Origin: Allorhizocola rhizosphaerae | Lineage (GTDB): Bacteria > Actinomycetota > Actinomycetes > Mycobacteriales > Micromonosporaceae | NCBI RefSeq assembly: GCF_003426775.1 | Contig: NZ_QJUG01000082.1 | Location: 1 to 33,478, forward strand | Direction of reading: 5' to 3' | DNA length: 33,478 nt | Shown here: positions 15,743 to 22,818 of the stretch, in pieces | Layout: each line of letters starts with the position of its first letter | Numbering within the stretch: the stretch's first letter is position 1 | The notes under the pieces: generated by a model | Told to the model about the DNA's origin: nothing | The model's input: only the letters and a program-made list of their open reading frames with translations | Database searches by the model: none | Translations under genes and position numbers: made by a program

Positions 15743-16234
15743 TCAACGCTTCGAGTACTGCGGAGCCTTGCGGGCCTTCTTCAGACCGTACTTCTTGCTC
15801 TCCTTGACGCGCGCGTCACGCGTGAGGAAACCGGCCTTCTTCAGCGCCGGGCGGTCGTCGATGTCGAGCTCGATCAGGGCGCGGGCGATGGCCAGGCGCA
15901 GCGCGCCGGCCTGGCCGGTGATGCCGCCGCCGCGCAGGTTGGCGATGACGTCGAGAACCTCGCCCTTGTCGGCGGTGACGAGCGGCTCGCGCACCGACTG
16001 CTGCGCGACCTTGCTCGGGAAGTACTGCTCCAGCTCGCGGCCATTGCAGGTGATCTTGCCAGTGCCCGGGATGAGGCGCACCCGGACGATGGCCTCCTTG
16101 CGGCGGCCGACCGTCTGGATCGGACGCTCACCACGGAACTTGGGCGCGGCCTTGGGCTTGGCGGCAGGAGTCGGCGCGAGCTCGGCGGTCTCGGCCACCT
16201 CCGCCGGGGACGGGACGGTAACGTCAGTCGTCAT
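15743..16234 (-). CDS. rpsI: 30S ribosomal protein S9
   Basis: Small-subunit protein whose C-terminal tail reaches the P-site tRNA. The conserved part is [34 protein letters not shown], then [20 protein letters not shown] and the invariant basic tail [17 protein letters not shown]. About 40 extra Ala/Pro-rich residues precede it, as is common in actinobacteria. ATG 16234 (MTTDVTV) is chosen over 16252 because GAAGGAA lies 5 nt ahead and the earlier start overlaps the rplM stop. It is co-transcribed with rplM, 14 bp upstream. Confidence 0.97.
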   Translation of the reverse strand: MTTDVTVPSPAEVAETAELAPTPAAKPKAAPKFRGERPIQTVGRRKEAIVRVRLIPGTGKITCNGRELEQYFPSKVAQQSVREPLVTADKGEVLDVIANLRGGGITGQAGALRLAIARALIELDIDDRPALKKAGFLTRDARVKESKKYGLKKARKAPQYSKR

Positions 16235-16248
16235 CAATGTTCCTTCGC

Positions 16249-16692
16249 TCACTGCGCGATCTGCTTGATCTCGAACGGCTTGGGCTGCTGCGCCTGGTGC
16301 GGGTGGTCCGGACCGGCGTAAACCTTCAGCTTGGACAGCACCTGGCGGCCCAGCCGGTTGTGGGGGATCATGCCCTTGACCGCGAGCTCGATGGCACGGG
16401 CCGGGTTTTTGGTCAGCAGGTCCTCATAGCTGACGGCCTTCAGACCGCCCGGGTAACCGGAGTGGCGGTAGGCGAATTTGGTCGCGCGCTTGTTGCCGGT
16501 CAGCGCCACCTTGGCGGCATTGACAACAATCACAAAGTCGCCCGTGTCGACGTGCGGCGCGAAAATGGGCTTGTGCTTGCCGCGCAGAAGTGTGGCGGCG
16601 TGGGAGGCGAGCCGGCCCAGCACGACGTCAGAAGCGTCGATGACGTGCCACTGACGCTCGATGTCACCCGGCTTCGGGCTGAACGTACGCAC
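16249..16692 (-). CDS. rplM: 50S ribosomal protein L13
   Basis: Early-assembly large-subunit protein. GTG 16692 gives [30 protein letters not shown] and a 147-residue product, the usual length. Other conserved blocks are [36 protein letters not shown] and [20 protein letters not shown] lies 4 nt before the start. It leads the minus-strand rplM-rpsI unit. Confidence 0.97.
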   Translation of the reverse strand: MRTFSPKPGDIERQWHVIDASDVVLGRLASHAATLLRGKHKPIFAPHVDTGDFVIVVNAAKVALTGNKRATKFAYRHSGYPGGLKAVSYEDLLTKNPARAIELAVKGMIPHNRLGRQVLSKLKVYAGPDHPHQAQQPKPFEIKQIAQ

Positions 16693-16907
16693 AGGTCTAC
16701 CTTGTCTGCTCAATGGGTCTGGCGGTTTGGGACATAGAAGATGGCGGTCGCAAGCGCAACAGCAGACAACGATACCCCCGGAGGTTCCCCAGGGCAAAAC
16801 CGGGGTGCAAGCTCACAGCCCACTCGACCGGAAGGTGCGCCCGTTTTCATCGCGCTGTTAGCACGGCCGGAACACGGCGGCAACGACCAATCCATAACCT
16901 GCCCGAC
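16693..16907. promoter_or_regulatory. Divergent rplM / narK control region
   Basis: This 215-bp gap must hold promoters for both directions. On plus, TAACCT (16895-16900) ends 7 nt before narK ATG 16908 with no RBS, a leaderless layout. On minus, TTGCGC (16759-16754) and TATGTC (16736-16731) are 17 bp apart, a weak -35/-10 pair for rplM. I found no good GlnR-type site (GTnAC-N6-GaAAC), only poor matches near 16857-16875. Confidence 0.35.
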
Positions 16908-18215
16908 ATGACCATCACCACCTGGGATCCGGAAAACGCGGACTTTTGGGCCACGACCGGGCGGCGGATCGCCCGGCGCAACCTGATATTTTCGATCTTC
17001 GCCGAGCATCTGGGCTTCTCGGTGTGGACCCTCTGGAGCGTGGTGGTCATCGCGTTGCCACCCGCGCTCTTCCCCTTCACCGTGGACCAGAAGTTCTGGC
17101 TGGTCGCGCTGCCCAACCTGATCGGCGCACTGATGCGCCTGCCCTACACCTTCGCGGTGACCCGATTCGGCGGCCGCAACTGGACCATCGTCAGCGCGCT
17201 GCTCCTGCTGATCCCGCTGTTCGGGCTGATCTTCGCGGTCACCGCCCGGCCGCCCTACTGGGTCGTGCTGCTGTGCGCGGCCAGCGCGGGCTTCGGCGGC
17301 GGCAACTTCGCCTCCTCCATGACCAACATTTCGTTCTTCTTCCCCGAGCGGGAGAAGGGCACGGCGCTCGGGTTCAACGCGGCCGGCGGCAACGTGGGCA
17401 TCTCGACCATGCAGCTGTTCGTGCCGCTCGTGCTGTCGGCCGGGCTGGTCTACGGCGGGCTGATGTGGGTGCCGCTGGTGATCACCTCGGCGATCTGCGC
17501 CTACTTCTTCATGAACAACCTGAGCGTGGCGAAGGCCCCGTTCCGCGCCCAGTTCGCCACGGTCAAGCGCGCTCATACCTGGATCATGTCTTTTCTTTAC
17601 ATCGGTACCTTCGGCAGCTTCCTCGGATACTCGGCCGCATTCCCGCTCGTGCTCAAACTGCAGTTCCCGGGTGCGCCGGTGTGGAAGGTCGGCGCGGCCG
17701 CGACCATCACGCTCGCCTTCACCGGGCCGCTGATCGGCTCGCTGGCCCGGCCCATCGGCGGGTGGCTGTCCGACAAGATTGGCGGCGCGCGGGTCACGGC
17801 CTTCTGCTTCGTCGCCATGGGTCTGGGCTCCTACGGGGTGGTCTCGGCGGTCGGGGCCAAGAGCATGGGCCTGTTCATCGGCTCGTTCCTGCTGCTGTTC
17901 ACGGCCGCGGGCGCGGGCAACGGCTCGACCTACCGCATGATCCCGGCGATCTTCGCGGCCAAGTCGCCGGACCTGCTCACGGCCAAGCGGGAGTCGGCGG
18001 CGACACTCGGCCTCGCGGGCGCGATCGGCGCGGTCGGTGGGTTCTACCTCCCGCGGGCCATCAGCGACTCGATCAATGCGACCGGCGGGATCAGCACCGC
18101 CTTCACCTGGTTCGGCGTGATGTATGCCGCATGCCTGGTCGTCACGTGGTGGTGTTACCTGCGTAAGCGCGTTTTGATCGAACGTGCTCCGAGTCTCGCC
18201 CATGCGAGTGTGTGA
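16908..18215 (+). CDS. narK: NarK-family nitrate/nitrite transporter
   Basis: Major-facilitator inner-membrane protein of 435 residues with about 12 hydrophobic segments. Both nitrate signatures are present: AGFGGGNFASSMTNISFFFP at 127-146 and GAGNGSTYRMIP in the second half. The substrate-binding arginines correspond to R77 in ALMRLPYT and the Arg in LARPIGGWLSD. ATG 16908 is preferred because upstream sequence in the frame is not protein-like and TAACCT sits 7 nt before it. It probably feeds the nitrate assimilation operon 6 kb downstream, but that is inference; the gene is followed by a MarR regulator rather than by nasA. Confidence 0.92.
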   Translation: MTITTWDPENADFWATTGRRIARRNLIFSIFAEHLGFSVWTLWSVVVIALPPALFPFTVDQKFWLVALPNLIGALMRLPYTFAVTRFGGRNWTIVSALLLLIPLFGLIFAVTARPPYWVVLLCAASAGFGGGNFASSMTNISFFFPEREKGTALGFNAAGGNVGISTMQLFVPLVLSAGLVYGGLMWVPLVITSAICAYFFMNNLSVAKAPFRAQFATVKRAHTWIMSFLYIGTFGSFLGYSAAFPLVLKLQFPGAPVWKVGAAATITLAFTGPLIGSLARPIGGWLSDKIGGARVTAFCFVAMGLGSYGVVSAVGAKSMGLFIGSFLLLFTAAGAGNGSTYRMIPAIFAAKSPDLLTAKRESAATLGLAGAIGAVGGFYLPRAISDSINATGGISTAFTWFGVMYAACLVVTWWCYLRKRVLIERAPSLAHASV

Positions 18216-18233
18216 ACAGCAGTAAATAGCCAA

Positions 18234-18246
18234 TACAGTAGGTGCA
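18234..18246 (+). promoter_or_regulatory. Leaderless promoter of the MarR gene
   Basis: TACAGT (18234-18239) ends 6 nt before ATG 18246. TGTGAA (18211-18216) lies 17 bp upstream as a weak -35. No Shine-Dalgarno sequence is present. Confidence 0.45.
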
Positions 18247-18716
18247 TGACCCGTTGGCTGAGTGAGGACGAGCAACGCGCCTGGCGCGCCTACCTCGCTG
18301 CCAACCGGCTGCTCGCGCTCGAGCTGGAGAAGGGCTTCGGTCAACACGGCCTCTCCAGCTCGGACTACGAGGTGCTGGTGCACCTGTCCGAGGCACCCGA
18401 GCGGCGCCTGCGCATGTGGGAGCTGGCGCACAAGACACTGCTGGAGAAGAGCCGACTGTCGCACCAGATCACGCGCATGGAAAAGGCCGGTCTGGTGCGC
18501 CGGGAGAGCTGCCAGGGCGACCGGCGCGGGCAGTTCGCGGTGCTGACCGACCACGGCTGGGAGAAGATCAAGGGCGCCGCCCCCGACCATGTGGAGCAGG
18601 TGCGTCGGTTCTTCATCGACCGGATGGACGACGAGCAGCTCAAGACGTTGACCGAGGTCTTCGCGACCATGGCCGATGATCTTCGCCAGCGCTGCCCCAA
18701 AGACGATGTTGCCTAA
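18246..18716 (+). CDS. MarR-family transcriptional regulator
   Basis: A 156-residue winged-helix regulator. The dimerisation helix comes first (AWRAYLAANRLLALELEKGF), then the DNA-binding core LSSSDYEVLVHLSEAPERRLRMWELAHKTLLEKSRLSHQITRMEKAGLVRRESCQGDRRGQFAVLTDHG, where SRLSHQITRMEKAGLVRR is the recognition helix and GDRRGQ the wing. It ends with a C-terminal dimerisation helix. It is 30 bp after narK and 39 bp before a secreted protease whose promoter is a near-perfect AT-rich palindrome of a form MarR proteins often bind, so control of the protease is plausible. Confidence 0.9.
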   Translation: MTRWLSEDEQRAWRAYLAANRLLALELEKGFGQHGLSSSDYEVLVHLSEAPERRLRMWELAHKTLLEKSRLSHQITRMEKAGLVRRESCQGDRRGQFAVLTDHGWEKIKGAAPDHVEQVRRFFIDRMDDEQLKTLTEVFATMADDLRQRCPKDDVA

Positions 18717-18739
18717 GCTATAGGCGGCGCGGCCAACGG

Positions 18740-18755
18740 TACATATAAATATGTA
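18740..18755 (+). promoter_or_regulatory. Palindromic leaderless promoter/operator of the subtilase
   Basis: TACATAT-AA-ATATGTA (18740-18755) abuts ATG 18756. Its centre contains TATAAA at -12 to -7 relative to the A of ATG, so it is both -10 element and inverted repeat, with no room for a Shine-Dalgarno sequence. A dimeric repressor, perhaps the adjacent MarR protein, would block transcription directly. Confidence 0.6.
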
Positions 18756-20783
18756 ATGAGAATTCTCAGGTTGACCGCGCTCGCATCCGCGCTCACCCTC
18801 ACCATCGCCACCATCGGCGGGCCCGCTGTGGCACGCCCCGACCAGCCGGACGGCTCAAAGTCGAGCGTCTCGGACACCGCCAGAGCCAAGGGCAAGCGGG
18901 GCATCCTGCGGGCGGGCGGCCCGACGGCCGTCGCCGACAGCTACATCGTGGTGTTCAAAGACACCGCGGTGAGCCGCTTATCCGTGGCCGGCAAGGCAAA
19001 CGAACTCGCCAACCGCGTGGGCGGCAAGGCACGGCACACCTACTCGCACGCACTGCGCGGCTTCGAAATCAACACGACCGAGGCCAAGGCGCGGCAGCTG
19101 GCGTCAGACCCAGCCGTGGCGTACGTGGAGCAGAACCACACGGTCAAGCTCGCCGACACGCAGACCCCCGTCCCGTCGTGGGGCTTGGATCGCATCGACC
19201 AACGCAACCTCCCGCTGAACAACAGCTACACCTATCCAGCCAACGGGTCGGGCGTGCGGGTGTACGTCATCGACACCGGAATCCGGTTCACCCACACCGA
19301 CTTCGGCGGGCGGGCAGTCACCGGGTTCGACGCCATCGACGGCGGCAGTGCCGACGACGGGCACGGGCACGGCACACACGTGGCCGGCACGGTCGGCGGC
19401 ACGGCCTTCGGCGTGGCCAAGGGCGTCACGCTGGTCGGCGTCCGGGTGCTCAACAACCAGGGCTCGGGCACCAACGCTCAGGTCATCGCGGGCATCGACT
19501 GGGTGACCGGCGACCACGACCCGGGCGAGCTCGCCGTCGCCAACATGAGCCTCGGCGGCGCTGGCACCGCACTCAACGCGGCCGTCACCAACTCGATCGC
19601 CGACGGCGTGTCCTATGCCGTGGCGGCGGGCAACGAGTCCACGGACGCCTGCACCCGCACGCCCGCCAGCACACCCAACGCGATCACCGTCGGGGCGACC
19701 GACTCGGGCGACAACCGGGCATCGTTTTCCAACTTCGGCACGTGCCTGGATATCTTCGCGCCCGGCGTGAGCATCACGTCGGCCTGGATCGGCAGCGACA
19801 CCGCCACCAACACCATCAGCGGCACGTCGATGGCCTCGCCGCACGTGGCCGGCGCCGCGGCGCTCGTGCTGGCGCAGAACCCGTCGTTCACCCCGCAGCA
19901 GGTACGCGACTCGCTGTTCAACAACGCGACGAACAACGTGGTGGGCAACCCGGGCTCGGGCTCGGTCAACAAGCTGCTGTTCGTCGTCAACGGCCCGCCC
20001 GGCAACGACTTCTCGATCGCGGTGTCGCCCGCCTCGGGCACGACCCCGCAGGGCGGTTCGGTCACGGCGACGGTCAGCACGGCAACGACATCGGGCTCGC
20101 CGCAGACGGTGACGTTCTCGGCGGGCGGCCTGCCGTCCGGAGCCACCGCGTCGTTCAACCCGCCGTCGGTCACGTCGGGCGGCTCGTCCACGCTGACCAT
20201 CCAGACGTCGGCGTCCACCCCGCCCGGGTCGTACCCCGTCACGATCACCGGCACGGCCGCCTCGGGTAGCAAGAGCACCACGTTCACGCTCGTGGTCACG
20301 GGCCCCGGCGGCTGCTCCAGCCCCGGGCAGAAGCTCGCCAACCCCGGCTTCGAGAGCGGCCACTCGGTGTGGCAGATGACGCCCGATGTCATCGGCCAGC
20401 ACGCCCCCTACCAGCCGCCACGCAGCGGCACCTGGAACGCGTGGCTCGTCGGCTATGGCTTCAGCACCTACGACATCGTCCAGCAGTCGGTGACGCTGCC
20501 CGCCGGATGCTCGTCGTACACGCTGAGCTTCTGGCTACACATCGACACCGACGAGTATGAACCGATCGCGTTCGACGGCCTGCGTGTGCAGGTCATCGTC
20601 GGTTCCACCACCACGACCCTGGCCACCTACACCAACCTCAACGCGGCACCTGGCTACACCCAGCGGACCGTCAACCTGTCGGCGTTCGCCGGCCAGACGA
20701 TCCTGCTGCGCTTCTACGCCACAGAGGACCAGTCGCTTCAGACCTCGTTCGTCATCGACGACACCGAACTGAACGTGTCCTGA
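18756..20783 (+). CDS. Secreted subtilisin-like serine protease (S8, proteinase K-like)
   Basis: A 675-residue exported pre-pro-protease. A signal peptide (1-26, ending near PAVA) is followed by an inhibitor I9 propeptide (YIVVFKDTAVSR...YSHALRGFEIN...YVEQNHTVKL, about 62-130). The S8 domain (about 140-405) has D173 in VIDTGIR, H208 in GHGHGTHVAGT, the oxyanion N293 in VAAGNES and S358 in SGTSMASPHVAG, so the catalytic set is complete. An Ig-like domain rich in Thr/Ser (about 412-510) and a C-terminal jelly-roll-like module (about 515-675, LANPGFESGHSVW... to FVIDDTELNVS) follow and may bind substrate or surface. It is adjacent to a MarR regulator and ends in a strong terminator. Confidence 0.95.
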   Translation: MRILRLTALASALTLTIATIGGPAVARPDQPDGSKSSVSDTARAKGKRGILRAGGPTAVADSYIVVFKDTAVSRLSVAGKANELANRVGGKARHTYSHALRGFEINTTEAKARQLASDPAVAYVEQNHTVKLADTQTPVPSWGLDRIDQRNLPLNNSYTYPANGSGVRVYVIDTGIRFTHTDFGGRAVTGFDAIDGGSADDGHGHGTHVAGTVGGTAFGVAKGVTLVGVRVLNNQGSGTNAQVIAGIDWVTGDHDPGELAVANMSLGGAGTALNAAVTNSIADGVSYAVAAGNESTDACTRTPASTPNAITVGATDSGDNRASFSNFGTCLDIFAPGVSITSAWIGSDTATNTISGTSMASPHVAGAAALVLAQNPSFTPQQVRDSLFNNATNNVVGNPGSGSVNKLLFVVNGPPGNDFSIAVSPASGTTPQGGSVTATVSTATTSGSPQTVTFSAGGLPSGATASFNPPSVTSGGSSTLTIQTSASTPPGSYPVTITGTAASGSKSTTFTLVVTGPGGCSSPGQKLANPGFESGHSVWQMTPDVIGQHAPYQPPRSGTWNAWLVGYGFSTYDIVQQSVTLPAGCSSYTLSFWLHIDTDEYEPIAFDGLRVQVIVGSTTTTLATYTNLNAAPGYTQRTVNLSAFAGQTILLRFYATEDQSLQTSFVIDDTELNVS

Positions 20784-20792
20784 CCCAGTGAG

Positions 20793-20820
20793 CCGGGGTG
20801 GGAGCTTCCTCCCACCCCGG
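20793..20820 (+). terminator. Rho-independent-type terminator of the subtilase
   Basis: CCGGGGTGGGAG (20793-20804) and CTCCCACCCCGG (20809-20820) form a perfect 12-bp stem with loop CTTC, 9 bp after the stop codon. Confidence 0.8.
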
Positions 20821-20870
20821 TCGGGACATAATTCGAGCCATAATTCAGACCGGTTGATATGGTGGCCGCT

Positions 20871-21170
20871 ATGGAGATCATCCCCATCACCGAGGCAAAG
20901 GCTCGGATCGCCGAGCTGGCCGACCGCGTCGCTCGTTAGCATGACCATTTCACGATCACGCGCAACCGCCGCGCCCGACGTAATGCTCATTTCGGTGGCT
21001 GAGTACGAGTCGATGCAAGAAACACTTGACCTTCTCTCCGATGATGAAGCCCTTGTGGACCTGCGTCAGTCGCGGGAGGACTTCACCTATCGGATCATCT
21101 ACCGGATCGACGAGGCCAAGCGCGCAGTCGAGATCCATTCCATTCGCCATCGCGGTGTCCAGGGTCACTC
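20871..21170 (+). pseudogene. relBE-like toxin-antitoxin relic, antitoxin fused to toxin tail
   Basis: ATG 20871 begins a Phd/YefM-type antitoxin, MEIIPITEAKARIAELADRVAR, then TAG at 20937 where Gln is expected. HDHFTITRNR continues in the same frame. DVMLISVAEYESMQETLDLLSDDEALVDLRQSRED then follows in another frame, so there is one nonsense and one frameshift mutation. At about 21085 the antitoxin sequence ends abruptly and YRIIYRIDEAKRAVEIHSIRHR begins, the C-terminal strands of a RelE/ParE-type toxin; the antitoxin tail and the toxin's N-terminal half are gone. A direct repeat CATAATTC (20827, 20839) upstream may be part of the old operator. Confidence 0.75.
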
Positions 21171-21422
21171 ATCGTGCTGGCCGATCCCGCTCTCGGCGCT
21201 CACGTCCGATCAAGTCGATCACGCGCCGGTTTACTCGCACGATGGGCGGGTGAGCTGCTGCATGGCATCCGCGTCGTGGCGACCGGCGACGCGCTGCTAG
21301 CGCGGCGCATCACGCGCCGGCTCATCGGCGCCGCGGGCCGCACGGCACAGCACGCCGCCTCCGATCGCCTCGCCGCACTCACCGGACGGGTCGTCATCGC
21401 CTACCAAAGCGGCCTCGTCTGA
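21171..21422 (+). pseudogene. Response-regulator (NarL/LuxR-type) fragment
   Basis: In the frame ending at TGA 21420-21422, ELLHGIRVVATGDALLARRITRRLIGAAG and SDRLAALTGRVVIAYQSGLV match the linker and start of the output domain of NarL-type response regulators (usually AIRxVAxGxALLAPxxTRRLI ... LTxREREVL). The receiver domain and the rest of the HTH are absent, and the REREVL part is damaged. It starts directly after the relBE relic, so several deletions have met here. Confidence 0.55.
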
Positions 21423-21450
21423 CCCGAAACGAAGGCGACTGTCCTGGCTT

Positions 21451-21718
21451 TCAGTCTTCGTAGTGATAACGGCAGGCGATGATCTGCAGTTCATTGTCGG
21501 CCACTCTGTAGACGAGCCGGTGCTCGGGATCGATACGGCGGGAAGCGAACCCGGCGAGTTTCTCCCTTGAGCAGCTCCGGCTTGCCTAAGCCACCGTTAG
21601 CTTCGTCGCCACGCAAGATGTTCTTGATCAGCAAGTTGATCCGCTTGCGTGTCTTACGGTCCCGGCTTTGCCAGTAGATGCAGTTCTCCCAGGCGTCCTC
21701 AGTGAAGACAATCTTCAT
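21451..21718 (-). pseudogene. yoeB: YoeB/Txe-family toxin with a single frameshift
   Basis: ATG 21718 starts MKIVFTEDAWENCIYWQSRDRKTRKRINLLIK, a clear YoeB/Txe N-terminus, through GKPELLKG. One extra base in GAGAAA at about 21565 then shifts the frame. The next frame holds LAGFASRRIDPEHRLVYRV and IIACRYHYED before TGA 21451, exactly the missing C-terminus. With the shift corrected the protein is 88 residues, the family length. The catalytic Arg and terminal His/Tyr lie after the shift, so the read product should be inactive. It overlaps its antitoxin by ATGA. A sequencing error is the main alternative. Confidence 0.8.
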
Positions 21719-21972
21719 TCGTCCAGCTCTTCGGGCGAGACTGAGCGCGTGCGACCGACTTCGAGCTGCTCGATCGAGCGACGCAGGCGACGGCCGTTGG
21801 CCCCGCGCATGAGATAGAGCGTCTCCTGCATCGCCTGGTAGTCCTCCAAAGGCAAGACCACCATCGGCTGATGCCCACTGCGGGTGATCATCAGCTCCTC
21901 CGCATCACGCTCGATAGCATCGAACGCGCTGGAAAGGTTCTGGCGCGCGTCCGACAAACTCATGACCTTCAC
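21715..21972 (-). CDS. yefM: YefM/Phd-family antitoxin
   Basis: An 85-residue antitoxin: VKVMSLSDARQNLSSAFDAIERDAEELMITRSGHQPMVVLPLEDYQAMQETL is the Phd/YefM DNA-binding domain, followed by a charged C-terminal arm that would wrap the toxin. GTG 21972 is preferred because AAGGGG lies 6 nt ahead; ATG 21963 is an alternative. Its stop overlaps the toxin start. Upstream is an inverted repeat TGTAC/GTACA, like the TGTACA motifs bound by E. coli YefM. The partner toxin is frameshifted, so the antitoxin may now only autorepress or neutralise related toxins. Confidence 0.85.
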   Translation of the reverse strand: MKVMSLSDARQNLSSAFDAIERDAEELMITRSGHQPMVVLPLEDYQAMQETLYLMRGANGRRLRRSIEQLEVGRTRSVSPEELDE

Positions 21973-21988
21973 ACTCAGCCCCTTCCGG

Positions 21989-22006
21989 TGTACCAAAAAA
22001 CGTACA
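21989..22006. promoter_or_regulatory. yefM operator candidate
   Basis: TGTAC (21989-21993) and GTACA (22002-22006) form an inverted repeat with 8 bp between, just before the antitoxin start. TGTACA hexamers are the known core of YefM operators. Confidence 0.5.
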
Positions 22007-22040
22007 AATGCAGCAATTTTTCCAGGCGCCCAACTGCGAA

Positions 22041-22064
22041 GGCCGGGCGCAAATCCGCCCGGCC
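22041..22064 (-). terminator. Hairpin downstream of the mazF-like gene
   Basis: GGCCGGGCG (22041-22049) and CGCCCGGCC (22056-22064) make a perfect 9-bp stem with loop CAAATC, 20 bp after the toxin stop codon and before the yefM operator. There is no T tract. Confidence 0.6.
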
Positions 22065-22084
22065 CATCGCCGTACCGTATGAAG

Positions 22085-22378
22085 TTAGAGATCCTGGATG
22101 ATCCGCAGGGCGCGGCCGACGCGATTCATCGTGTCGGTGTCTGCGACATCTACCATGTCGGTGAACCAGCGTTTCATCGGGGAAGAGACCCGGTCCGGCA
22201 TAATGATCAACTCACCCATCGGTACCGCAAGCGGGGAGTCGCGAAGCTCTTCTTCCTCGACCACCTCGACCACAACCACAATTGGCACGTCCGTGCTGTT
22301 GTAGACATCAGAGGAGATCACGAGGCCAAGCCGTTCCCGGGCACCCTCGATTCGCCAGATCTCACCTCTACGAAGCAC
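22085..22378 (-). CDS. MazF/PemK-like endoribonuclease toxin
   Basis: A 97-residue toxin of the PemK/MazF type. GTG 22378 gives VLRRGEIWRIEGARERLGLVISSDVYNSTDVPIVVVVEV, with the GEIW strand and the LVISSDVYN strand that carry RNA-binding and catalytic residues. PMGELIIMPDRVSSPMKRWF and TMNRVGRALRIIQDL complete the fold. The loop after GEIW is short compared with classical MazF. The start overlaps the antitoxin stop by 11 bp, so the pair is translationally coupled. The frame is open from start to stop, unlike the neighbouring toxins. Target sequence is unknown. Confidence 0.8.
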   Translation of the reverse strand: MLRRGEIWRIEGARERLGLVISSDVYNSTDVPIVVVVEVVEEEELRDSPLAVPMGELIIMPDRVSSPMKRWFTDMVDVADTDTMNRVGRALRIIQDL

Positions 22379-22622
22379 GCCGCCCCCGGAGTTCCATACG
22401 GACCATCTCCACTTCACGCTCGTCATCCAGAGCGGTCTTCTCAAGCCGGTCCAGACCGGCGCGCCGCACCACGGCGGCATGGGCATTGAACAGCTCGCGC
22501 AGCGCCTTCTCCCGAGCGGCCTGGTCTATCCAGGCGGATAACGACATCCCGTCACGCTCGGCATACCGCCGCGCCTCTTCGATCGTCTCGTCCGTGAAGG
22601 ACAGGGTAACCTTGGCAGTCAT
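22368..22622 (-). CDS. Ribbon-helix-helix antitoxin of the mazF-like toxin
   Basis: An 84-residue protein. TAKVTLSFTDETIEEARRYAERDGMSLSAWIDQAAREKAL has the beta-strand plus two helices of a ribbon-helix-helix DNA-binding domain. The charged second half (LDRLEKTALDDEREVEMVRMELRGRRAS) would bind the toxin. ATG 22622 gives the normal start; an upstream in-frame start at 22658 overlaps the operator. The toxin start lies within its last codons. The palindrome just upstream suggests autoregulation. Confidence 0.8.
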   Translation of the reverse strand: MTAKVTLSFTDETIEEARRYAERDGMSLSAWIDQAAREKALRELFNAHAAVVRRAGLDRLEKTALDDEREVEMVRMELRGRRAS

Positions 22623-22643
22623 GCAGATGAGCGTACATCTGGT

Positions 22644-22658
22644 ATGACCATTGGTCAT
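22644..22658. promoter_or_regulatory. Operator of the mazEF-like pair
   Basis: ATGACCA-T-TGGTCAT is a perfect inverted repeat (7-bp arms, 1-bp centre), 21 bp upstream of the antitoxin ATG. RHH antitoxins bind such short palindromes. Confidence 0.55.
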
Positions 22659-22818
22659 CCCTTCCTGTGTGCCACCTGGGTGAGTGATATACCACTTTTA
22701 CCCTTCGTGAGTTGATCCTCACTCAATGTGCAGTCTGGGTGAATCGGTCAAGTGGGCACAACGCACTCAATCAAACGTGCGGGGCTCTTAGCAGGCTCGA
22801 AACATACGGGACCCTCCA
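22659..22818. other. Intergenic region upstream of nasA
   Basis: About 160 bp, less GC-rich than the rest, must contain the promoter of the nitrate operon. It holds a small hairpin GTGAG-TTGATC-CTCAC near 22710 and repeated GTGAGT/CACTC words. I see no convincing -35/-10 pair, Shine-Dalgarno sequence or GlnR-type site (GTnAC-N6-GaAAC); the lone GAAAC near 22799 has no matching upstream half. Confidence 0.4.

Noticed and set aside
16710-18590. 1.9-kb minus-strand open frame opposite narK and marR
   Set aside because: Composition is typical of a reverse-strand shadow (Glu/Arg/Gly-rich), while the plus strand carries clear NarK and MarR signatures.
22659-22818. GlnR box before nasA
   Set aside because: A GAAAC near 22799 lacks a GTnAC half at the right 6-nt spacing; the other candidates match even less well.
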